Shown here one piece after another: positions 1 to 5,048 of a stretch of 5,537 nucleotides of DNA. Numbering within the stretch: the first letter of the stretch is position 1; each line of letters starts with the position of its first letter. Made by a program: the position numbers and the translations under genes. This stretch comes from an uncultured Spirochaetales bacterium (GTDB lineage Bacteria > Spirochaetota > Spirochaetia > Treponematales > Treponemataceae), in the NCBI GenBank assembly GCA_946061495.1, contig CAMGSV010000165.1, positions 1-5,537 of the forward strand. Direction: 5' to 3'. The notes beneath the pieces are model-generated. The model was given only the letters and a program-made list of their open reading frames with translations. It did not search any database and was not told the origin of the DNA.

Positions 1-1
1 T

Positions 2-250
2 TCCAAAATGAAGGTGCATGAAGAACTGACAGAGGAACAGGTGGAGGAGTTCTGCAGAGGAAAAGGCACGGCAGAAAAACCATATACCTATCTGGTGAAA
101 ACTGATGGAACAGTCACAGCAGGTTTCTTCAAAGCCATGAAGGAGAAAAAGGCGTATTTCCGTCTGGAAGTATGGAAGGATGATACCTATGGCAGTGTTT
201 TGCTGAAAGCCTGGGAACAGAATGGCGAAGAACTTGGTGAAATAGAGGAA
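2..250 (+). CDS. Partial unknown protein, cut at the left junction
   Basis: This is forward coding sequence with no recognised family. Read from the ATG at base 8, the first 80 or so residues look like a genuine soluble protein: acidic and lysine-rich, with balanced composition (MKVHEELTEEQ, then TYLVKTDGTVTAGFF, then YFRLEVWKDDTYGSV). Only seven bases precede the ATG and the frame is open to the window edge, so the ATG may be internal and the gene may start outside. The frame stays open to base 619. Beyond about base 250, however, the translation turns into the cysteine-, leucine- and histidine-rich product expected from the antisense of the reverse-strand gene. The real gene therefore seems to lose its 3' end near 250 with no stop codon. 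The sequence is real-looking but function is unknown, and the truncation may be biological or an assembly chimera. Confidence 0.5.
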
Positions 251-268
251 AATGGTGCTCATTGCATC
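240..268. other. Probable breakpoint or chimeric junction
   Basis: A forward gene and a reverse gene meet here tail-to-tail and neither has a stop codon. The forward frame continues to 619 and the reverse frame runs open to base 1. Natural convergent genes would each end in a stop. The switch in protein-like quality places the joint at roughly 245-265; the exact base cannot be fixed by eye. A recombined or inverted segment, or an artificial inverted join of the kind made by whole-genome amplification or assembly, would explain it. Confidence 0.5.
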
Positions 269-1045
269 CCGAATGGCTTGGTACCGTTGCAGATGTTCTT
301 GTTCTGTTGCCTTTGGATAAATCTTGCTCATGGCGTCCACATATTCCTTTGTCATGCTCTTGGGGAAGGACGGGTTCTGATCCTCTTTCTTCATGGCGCA
401 GTTCACCATGGACACGAACTGCTTGCTGGACATCACCAGTTCTACAGGCCGTTTGTCTTGGGGGTTGCCGTCCTTCAGGTCGCTGGCAGAAAGATGGAGG
501 ACGATTCGCCCGCCCCGCATTTCACAGGGAGGAATGAATTGGTGCTTTCTCATTGTTTCTTGTTTCACCAGATCCATTCCTGGAGGAATCCGTTGTGCCT
601 TGACTTCTTCCTTGGATAGGATTTTAGGATCAAATTGTGGCTGAATGACCTGTGGCCGGTGGTCAAGCCCATTCATGGTTTGGCTCAAATTTTCCGTGGC
701 AATCCTGACATTGTGCACCTGCTGGTACAACTGGAGAACTTCTTTTTCGTCCTTGAAATTTACTCCAGACACCTTGTTGAATTCCTTCAGCAACTCATCC
801 CGGTCAGCCGTCTTGTTCTGGATGCTCTTGAAGAAGACAGTTGCATTGGCTTCCATTTTCCGCATCTCTGTCATACTTTTCTCGAAGATGTGGCCACTCA
901 TGACAACCCCGTCAATGTATTGGGGCTTACCATCATAGCGGGCTTTTTCCCACAGCCTTTCAGCGTTTTGTGCTGATTTGTCGTTGCCCATCGCCTGGGA
1001 CAATTGTTCCAAGGCCCGCTCAATTTCTTTGTCCGTTACTCTCAT
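251..1045 (-). CDS. Unknown element protein, 3' end lost at junction
   Basis: Unrecognised protein beginning MRVTDKEIERALEQLSQAMG. The ATG at 1045 is chosen because AAAGGAG lies five bases upstream, directly after the stop of the preceding gene. About 265 residues look genuine. Residues 1 to about 125 are charged and rich in helix formers, with a likely coiled-coil section (MTEMRKMEANATVFF, then DRDELLKEFNKVSG). A following part has beta-like stretches (GGRIVLHLSASDLKDG, RPVELVMSSKQFVSMV). It has no signal peptide or membrane segment. The frame is open to base 1, but the last 80 or so residues are hydrophobic and Cys/Phe-rich, as expected for antisense of the forward fragment, so I end the recognisable gene near 251. 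It is the third gene of the reverse-strand cluster, 12 bases after the MuF-C/ArdC-N-like gene, so it may work with it. The function cannot be named. Confidence 0.72.
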
Positions 1046-1050
1046 ACATA

Positions 1051-1057
1051 CTCCTTT
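1051..1057 (-). promoter_or_regulatory. Ribosome binding site for the gene starting at 1045
   Basis: Reverse strand reads AAAGGAG, then five bases (TATGT), then ATG. It lies in the 12-base gap after the upstream stop codon, which favours translation along one polycistronic mRNA. The 15-base block AAAGGAGTATGTATG differs by one base from the internal start block at 3734-3748. Confidence 0.8.
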
Positions 1058-2716
1058 CTAACGTGAGATTTCTTGTTTGTTTGTGTATTGGTATAGTTCT
1101 TTCCGTTCTTTTTTCAGTTCCCGGCCCATGATCGAGCGGCATTCATTGCTGGCCTTGCGGCCAATGTCAAATGCCGCCACGTGATTTTTTTGCTGGATGC
1201 ATTCTTCCAGCTGCCTCTGGAACTCCGCCTTGAATTCCTTCAGGGTGGATTCCTTTACGGTGAGGGTCCTGCCGGTGACCCCTGCGGCGAGGTATGCCCC
1301 GAGGAATTTCTCCGGGCTGCTGGAGGTGCATTGGATGGTCTTCTCGCTGGTGGCGCAGAGGCGGTCCACCGCGCTGAGCTTTGCCTGCAGCGCCTGTGTT
1401 CTTACGGCGTCCTGGGCTGGGAAAAGGTGGTAGACGGTGAGCCGCCTGCCCTGTTTTTCCTCCGGGTTGTAGCTGGTGACGGTGAAGCTTTCGCTTCCCC
1501 TGCGGATGTTCGAGCCGAGCTTCTGGGCCTGCTCAAAGGTCAGGACAGGGCTTGTCCCGCCCATCCTCCCAAGCTGGATTTGGGCCACAAGCTGGTTTGT
1601 CCCCTTGAGCGCCTTTCCGGTCATTGCAAGGCGGACCGTCGGCTGTGGAGTGATGACCAGGACATCCTTGTTTTTTGTGTGGTTTCCCTGCTGGGGCAGG
1701 AAGGGGGCCCTGCCGCTTCTCACTGCATCAAGCAGCAGCTCAACGTTCTGCTGGTAGTAGGGCTTGGGAGGTGTGCGCCTTGGACTGGTATCCATAAAAT
1801 CTCCTTGTGTCTGGATTTCTTTTGGGGATTGTGGAGCAGGCTGTTCTTGTGGTGGTGTATGCTGTCTTTCAGTAGCCGCCTTCATCCACTCTTGATGTAT
1901 TTGCTGTGCAGCTTCCGCTATTTCGTAGTTCTCTGGGTTGGTGAATTCTCTGATTGTCTCAAGATTGTTGCTTTTAAGTGCGTCGTAGAATTGATCTGCC
2001 TGCCGCTTCGCGTCATGGATGTTAATGGACTCTAGGTCTAGGTATACTTGCCTGAATTTCTTGAACACTTCGTGTCTTTCCCGCTGCTGGCTGTAAAACG
2101 GAAAGTCTCTTGTAAGGATATGGTTGACAGAGCCAAATTTGGAGAGTATACTGTCTACAGAGTCTAGGTAGTATGTGTCCGATGAAGTTCGGGCATCCTG
2201 GTTACTCACCTCAGCGAGATTGGTTCGCTGTTGGGTGGCCAGGACCTGGATTTTTTCTTTGTTCCCGTAAATCATCTTTCCTTGATCGAGCCAGCGAAGC
2301 CAATTCATGTTGTCTTTTGGGAACAAGCCCCTAATATCAGACACATCGTAGCCTCTCTGTCTCTGGTTGAAGCAGACTCCCACTAGGAAGTTCTTTCCAT
2401 CCTGTTGCAGGTTCACGATGACATTCTGTGACTTGTTCCTGTTCCCGTACTCGAACACTGCCACCGGCTCGTTGATGGCCTTGTCCAGATCCATGAGGTC
2501 GGCTGGATTGAAGGGATGATTCTCCTGCTGGGACTTCATCCTCAGCCTATGGGCTGTCAACTCGATGCGACAGCCTTTTGGAAAACCACATTTCTGCAGT
2601 ATCTCGCCCGGTCTTCCTAGGTTGAACACGTGTCCATCGGGAAGACGGCCTTCAAGGAGGAGTTGGAGTTCTGTGTTAAAATTTGTAGTAGTGCCTTTTT
2701 GTTCCTCCTTACTCAA
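1058..2716 (-). CDS. MuF-C-like toxin domain fused to ArdC-N-like domain
   Basis: A 552-residue multidomain protein of the polyvalent type found in phages and conjugative elements. Residues about 30-165 follow the pattern I know for the MuF-C toxin-like domain: FNLGRPGEILQKCGFP, HPFNPADLMDL, INEPVAVFEY, VIVNLQQDGKNFLVGV and RWLDQGKMIYGNKEK. Residues 200-285 are mainly helical. A Pro/Gln-rich linker (284-306) leads to an ArdC-N-like module at about 317-433 (KPYYQQ, GTNQLVAQIQLGRMG, VLTFEQAQKLGSNIRRG, TVYHLF), then a helical tail (FLGAYLAAGVTG). ArdC-N domains bind single-stranded DNA and occur in antirestriction proteins. No HExxH peptidase motif of full ArdC is visible. The start is TTG at 2716, with only a weak GGCGGG upstream; an AAGGAGG lies inside codons 3-5, so the start is uncertain. 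The C-terminal half is paralogous to that of the upstream gene. A second start probably lies at codon 308. No signal peptide is visible; cytoplasmic action is inferred. Confidence 0.85.
   Translation of the reverse strand: MSKEEQKGTTTNFNTELQLLLEGRLPDGHVFNLGRPGEILQKCGFPKGCRIELTAHRLRMKSQQENHPFNPADLMDLDKAINEPVAVFEYGNRNKSQNVIVNLQQDGKNFLVGVCFNQRQRGYDVSDIRGLFPKDNMNWLRWLDQGKMIYGNKEKIQVLATQQRTNLAEVSNQDARTSSDTYYLDSVDSILSKFGSVNHILTRDFPFYSQQRERHEVFKKFRQVYLDLESINIHDAKRQADQFYDALKSNNLETIREFTNPENYEIAEAAQQIHQEWMKAATERQHTPPQEQPAPQSPKEIQTQGDFMDTSPRRTPPKPYYQQNVELLLDAVRSGRAPFLPQQGNHTKNKDVLVITPQPTVRLAMTGKALKGTNQLVAQIQLGRMGGTSPVLTFEQAQKLGSNIRRGSESFTVTSYNPEEKQGRRLTVYHLFPAQDAVRTQALQAKLSAVDRLCATSEKTIQCTSSSPEKFLGAYLAAGVTGRTLTVKESTLKEFKAEFQRQLEECIQQKNHVAAFDIGRKASNECRSIMGRELKKERKELYQYTNKQEISR
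1793..1806 (-). promoter_or_regulatory. Internal RBS and ATG before the ArdC-N module
   Basis: Reverse strand reads AAGGAG (1801-1806), five bases ATTTT, then ATG (1793-1795), in frame as codon 308. It sits between the Pro/Gln-rich linker and the ArdC-N-like module (MDTSPRRTPPKPYYQQ). It is a better match to a bacterial start than the annotated TTG at 2716. Use of it would give a 245-residue ArdC-N-only product. Confidence 0.6.
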
Positions 2717-2718
2717 AA

Positions 2719-2747
2719 TCCCGCCAACCAGTATGTGGAAGGCGGGA
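2719..2747 (-). promoter_or_regulatory. Intergenic hairpin before the TTG start
   Basis: Within the 48-base gap between the two large reverse genes, TCCCGCC (2719-2725) and GGCGGGA (2741-2747) pair as a 7-bp stem. An inner CCA/TGG pairing lies across a small internal loop. On the reverse strand it is followed only by TTTTG, so it is a poor terminator. It ends three bases before the TTG start and could instead partly hide that start or stabilise a processed mRNA end. Confidence 0.45.
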
Positions 2748-2764
2748 AGGAATTTAGTTTGGTG

Positions 2765-4519
2765 TTACAGCCCCATTTCCATGCCTCTGGCACGTTGCTG
2801 GAGGTTTCTTGTATTAGCTTCTTTTTCTCTGTCCTGGGCCTTTTCCCACTGTTTGTAGCCGTTGTCCCTGATGGCCGAGGCATATTTCTGGGCGTTGCGG
2901 CCAACCTCAAAGATGGCGGTGTGCTGCTTCTCCTCGATGCTCTTCTCCATCATCTGGGTGAACTGCTGCTGGAACTGCTGGACTGTGGCCCTGTCGGTCT
3001 CGAACTTGGCCCCGGTGGCGCTGGCTGCCATGTAGGTGCCAAGGAATTTGGCCGGGGTGCCGTCGTGGCAGCCCAACACCTCCTTCGTCCAGGGCTTGGG
3101 GGCGTTGGCGTTGGCGTTCTTGTTCAATGCCCCCTGAATTATCTTGCCGTTGCTCACATCCCCCGCCGCAAAGACGTGGTACACCTTTGACTTGGACTGT
3201 CCTTCTCCTGCGTCCTTGTCATAGCCTGTCAGGACAAAGCTCTGGGCTCCCTTCTTGATGAAGCACCCCTCGGCCTTCGCCTGCTCCCAGGTCAGCACCG
3301 TCTGGGACTTCCTTCCCATCCTGTCCAACTCAATCTGGGCGGTGAGCTGGTTCACCCCCGTCAGGATGTTTCCCGACAGCATGCGGACCGCAGGCCGTGG
3401 GGTGATGACAAGCTTGTCCCCATCCTGGGAATAATTGCCGGAGGAAACCATCCTTCCATCCCCGCCCAGAACTGGCTCCTGGGGCAGGAAGGGAACTCTC
3501 CCGCCTTTCACCGCCTCCAGCAGGCTCTCCGCCTGCTGCTGGTAGTAGGGCTTTCTCCGTCCCTCCCCGGCGTCCTGGCCATGGCTGTACAGGTTGCCAT
3601 TTTCCTTCCGGCTTTCCTGATCCTGGTTGTTTGTCTCCTGCTCCAGATAGTCCTCTTCCAGTGCCCTGTCTGAGGCGCCTCCATTTGCCATTTGCTCAAG
3701 GTACTGGTCTTCCAGCTGTGCAAATTCATTTGACATATATACTCCTTTCCCTGCTTGGTGTGCGTTGTTGTTTGCTGTTCCCTGTTCAAGGGAAGTGTTG
3801 ACAGATGTGGTGTTGTGATTTATATTTTCAGTAACCGTTGTTGTAGATGCCCTCAAAGCAGTAGAGGAGGCTCTTGTTTTAAGAGTCTGTATTGTGGGAG
3901 CAACGCCCACCGCAACAACGGAATTTCTTTCTAAAGAAAATGTATTTTCTCTATCTACTTTGCCAAGTGTAACAAGATAGTTTCCCAATTTATCCTTATT
4001 GAAAACAAGCTTGTTTATTTTTGTCTCATCATTGATGTCATCAAAGACAATTTGGAAATTTTTGAATGCTTTATCGATGACGGCAAAAGTGGCAGTTCTT
4101 ACAATCTCTGGAATCAACCTGTATTCTTCTGTGTCGAATGCTTGTCCATATCCACCTTTTCTGTCAGGCCGTATGTGGGTGGCATTTTTTTTAAGTATAA
4201 AAGCAGTATCTTTTGAAAGACCTAACTTCTCTGCAAGCTGATCGTTTAGGTTGGGTAATCGTATTGAGTTTGGAATATTTTTGTAATCATTTAATATGAT
4301 TGAATCTACTATATCAGAAAATTCTTCATCACTTATAATCTCAAGTCCATGAACATCTTCTTCTTTCAATACATTGTAAGTTTTTAGTTCTGGAACTTCG
4401 TTATATCTATCTTGCTTTTCAAAAAAGGAAACTCCCTCCACTGCTGGAGTGGAGGGCTTCGAGTTTTGGAGGAGACTTGTTACGTTATCTTGATTGTACT
4501 CAGATTTTGTGGTGCCCAC
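2765..4519 (-). CDS. BECR-nuclease-like domain fused to ArdC-N-like domain
   Basis: A 584-residue multidomain protein. Residues about 60-210 form a putative toxin-like domain with a notable polar block HIRPDRKGGYGQ at 115-126, followed by EEYRLIPEIVRT and a beta-rich stretch. I read this as similar to phage-associated Barnase/EndoU/ColicinE5-D/RelE-like nuclease domains, with only moderate confidence. A Ser/Thr/Asn-rich linker (about 211-261) follows. Residues 325-455 are the ArdC-N-like, probably ssDNA-binding, module (KPYYQQ, GVNQLTAQIELDRMG, TWEQAKAEGCFIKKG, KVYHVF). Residues 485-555 are a helical tail (FLGTYMAASATG) ending in a charged helix. No HExxH motif is present. The start is GTG at 4519, six bases after AAAGGA; the overlapping ATG at 4521 is out of frame and stops after 13 codons. 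Codon 262 is a second likely start. Base composition drops sharply in the N-terminal part, suggesting a domain acquired from another source. Confidence 0.88.
   Translation of the reverse strand: MGTTKSEYNQDNVTSLLQNSKPSTPAVEGVSFFEKQDRYNEVPELKTYNVLKEEDVHGLEIISDEEFSDIVDSIILNDYKNIPNSIRLPNLNDQLAEKLGLSKDTAFILKKNATHIRPDRKGGYGQAFDTEEYRLIPEIVRTATFAVIDKAFKNFQIVFDDINDETKINKLVFNKDKLGNYLVTLGKVDRENTFSLERNSVVAVGVAPTIQTLKTRASSTALRASTTTVTENINHNTTSVNTSLEQGTANNNAHQAGKGVYMSNEFAQLEDQYLEQMANGGASDRALEEDYLEQETNNQDQESRKENGNLYSHGQDAGEGRRKPYYQQQAESLLEAVKGGRVPFLPQEPVLGGDGRMVSSGNYSQDGDKLVITPRPAVRMLSGNILTGVNQLTAQIELDRMGRKSQTVLTWEQAKAEGCFIKKGAQSFVLTGYDKDAGEGQSKSKVYHVFAAGDVSNGKIIQGALNKNANANAPKPWTKEVLGCHDGTPAKFLGTYMAASATGAKFETDRATVQQFQQQFTQMMEKSIEEKQHTAIFEVGRNAQKYASAIRDNGYKQWEKAQDREKEANTRNLQQRARGMEMGL
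3101..3118. repeat. Three GGCGTT hexamers
   Basis: GGCGTT occurs three times in tandem. In the reverse-strand protein it encodes an Asn-Ala repeat (residues about 468-473) in the variable loop between the ArdC-N-like core and the conserved tail. The paralogue has no such repeat, so this may be a slippage-generated length variant. Confidence 0.7.
3734..3748 (-). promoter_or_regulatory. Internal RBS and ATG inside the 584-residue gene
   Basis: Reverse strand reads AAAGGAG (3742-3748), five bases TATAT, then ATG (3734-3736), in frame as codon 262. It falls between the Ser/Thr/Asn-rich linker and the segment starting MSNEFAQLEDQYLEQ. It differs by one base in 15 from the start region of the gene at 1045 and is stronger than the gene's own GTG start. 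It would give a 323-residue product with the ArdC-N-like module but without the N-terminal toxin-like domain. Confidence 0.65.
3743..3755. repeat. 13-bp direct repeat, internal RBS copy
   Basis: TCCTTTCCCTGCT is identical to bases 4526-4538. On the reverse strand this is AGCAGGGAAAGGA, the ribosome-binding region of both the main start (4519) and the internal start (3736). The copies flank the toxin-like N-terminal coding part, as expected if that part was inserted or exchanged by recombination at start sites. Confidence 0.6.
4421..4456 (-). terminator. Terminator-like hairpin inside the toxin-like coding region
   Basis: A perfect 9-bp inverted repeat, CCCTCCACT at 4434-4442 and AGTGGAGGG at 4448-4456, has a 5-base loop. 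On the reverse strand the stem is followed by AG and then TTTCCTTTTTT (4421-4431). This resembles a Rho-independent terminator located 63-99 bases after the GTG start. Inside an open gene it could act as an attenuator, with translating ribosomes disrupting the hairpin. It may also be fortuitous, as part of it encodes STPAVEG. Confidence 0.5.
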
Positions 4520-4525
4520 ATAGTA

Positions 4526-4538
4526 TCCTTTCCCTGCT
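4526..4538 (-). promoter_or_regulatory. Ribosome binding site for the GTG start at 4519
   Basis: The reverse strand has AAAGGA (4526-4531) six bases before GTG at 4519. The whole block AGCAGGGAAAGGA recurs at the internal start of the same gene (3743-3755). An ATG overlapping the GTG by two bases (4519-4521) is in another frame and leads to a stop after 13 codons, so it may compete for initiation. Confidence 0.7.
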
Positions 4539-4544
4539 ATATTT

Positions 4545-4573
4545 ATATTAACATAAAGTTAGTTTATTGTAAA
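4545..4573 (-). promoter_or_regulatory. Predicted sigma-70-type promoter of the reverse gene cluster
   Basis: On the reverse strand, TTTACA (bases 4573-4568; 5 of 6 to TTGACA) is followed by a 17-base spacer and TAATAT (4550-4545; 4 of 6 to TATAAT). Transcription would start near 4538 and leave a leader of roughly 20 bases that carries the ribosome site. The region is very AT-rich, so chance matches are possible. It would drive 4519-2765 and the genes after it. Confidence 0.5.
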
Positions 4574-4583
4574 TAGTTTTTTT

Positions 4584-4590
4584 AGGTGAT
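4584..4590 (+). promoter_or_regulatory. Ribosome binding site for the gene at 4602
   Basis: AGGTGAT is perfectly complementary to the 16S rRNA tail segment ATCACCT and lies 11 bases before the ATG at 4602. The offset is acceptable because pairing uses the 5' part of the anti-Shine-Dalgarno. No convincing forward promoter was found in the 82-base divergent gap; TTAACA at 4548 with TAAATA at 4570 is a weak candidate. Confidence 0.5.
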
Positions 4591-4601
4591 ATAGTAAAGA
4601 T

Positions 4602-5048
4602 ATGGACACGGTGAATGTTTTTATTCCTCCTGGGCAGCAGCTTTTTTCTTTGTATGCAGAAGGCTCCTTGGTGCAAAAAGAAGGGGATGAAGATGCAGGA
4701 TATAGCCTTGATTTTGACGCAAGAAAAATGTTGGCAATTTTTTATCATTCTCAAAATCATAGAAGGCTTTATATCACTGTTCCCATAGAAGCAGTACAGG
4801 GATGGAGCATTGGAAGTTCTAAATTATACGGAGTTGACTGTCCACGAGCTGTTGTTGCAATGCTGCAAGGCAGGACATTTGATCGATTCAAACGGAGCTT
4901 TGACTTGGTGAAAAAATTAAGTGATGATTGTTACTTACTGCCACCCCTGTTCTGGGTGCGATTTGCATATTTAGCTAAGAACGGAAAGAATTCATTGAAT
5001 AATATAGAAAGGCTTATAAAATTATTTGGAGGAACAAGTGCATTGTGA
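4602..5048 (+). CDS. Unknown 148-residue protein coupled to a PilZ protein
   Basis: Small soluble-looking protein starting MDTVNVFIPPGQQLFSLY; no family is recognised. The N-terminal half is beta-rich in appearance (FSLYAEGSLVQKEG, RRLYITVPIEAVQGW). The C-terminal half is more helical and basic (RTFDRFKRSFDLVKKL, NNIERLIKLFGG). There is no signal peptide, membrane helix or cysteine cluster. The start is supported by AGGTGAT 11 bases upstream, and the protein-like character begins at this ATG. Its last 11 bases overlap the GTG start of the PilZ gene, so the two are almost certainly cotranscribed and translationally coupled, and probably work together. It is divergent from the ArdC-N-like cluster, with an 82-base gap. 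It could be a dedicated partner of the c-di-GMP receptor, but this is inference from position only. Confidence 0.75.
   Translation: MDTVNVFIPPGQQLFSLYAEGSLVQKEGDEDAGYSLDFDARKMLAIFYHSQNHRRLYITVPIEAVQGWSIGSSKLYGVDCPRAVVAMLQGRTFDRFKRSFDLVKKLSDDCYLLPPLFWVRFAYLAKNGKNSLNNIERLIKLFGGTSAL
5028..5032 (+). promoter_or_regulatory. Ribosome binding site deciding the GTG start at 5038
   Basis: GGAGG lies five bases before GTG (5038-5040), inside the last codons of the upstream gene. This spacing fixes the PilZ start and implies coupling, because ribosomes ending at TGA 5046-5048 are already on the overlapping start. Confidence 0.75.

Noticed and set aside
1..250. Hydrophobic Cys/Phe-rich C-terminal extension of the reverse gene as membrane helices
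   Set aside because: It is the complement of an acidic, lysine-rich forward coding stretch, which naturally yields Phe/Leu-rich antisense codons; no helix boundaries or topology make sense.
8..619. A single 203-residue forward gene
   Set aside because: Only the first 80 or so residues look like protein; from about base 250 the product is antisense of a better-supported reverse gene with a strong ribosome site.
1181..2035. Long forward open frame of 284 codons
   Set aside because: It lies fully inside the reverse gene with paralogue-supported domains; the product is Leu/Cys/Trp-rich and has no ribosome site.
2690..2710. Programmed -1 frameshift (AAGGAGG upstream of CAAAAAGG) near the start of the 552-residue gene
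   Set aside because: The slippery heptamer is not in the correct frame register and no meaningful alternative frame follows.
2713..2910. Small reverse-strand 65-codon frame spanning the gap between the large genes
   Set aside because: It overlaps the well-supported 3' end of the 584-residue gene in another frame and has no ribosome site.
2630..3190. Forward open frame of 186 codons
   Set aside because: Antisense of the ArdC-N-like C-terminal half, with low-complexity Leu/Gly/Val content.
1058..4519. Complete ArdC antirestriction proteins with a metallopeptidase domain
   Set aside because: No HExxH motif is visible in either protein; only the N-terminal ArdC-like pattern is present.
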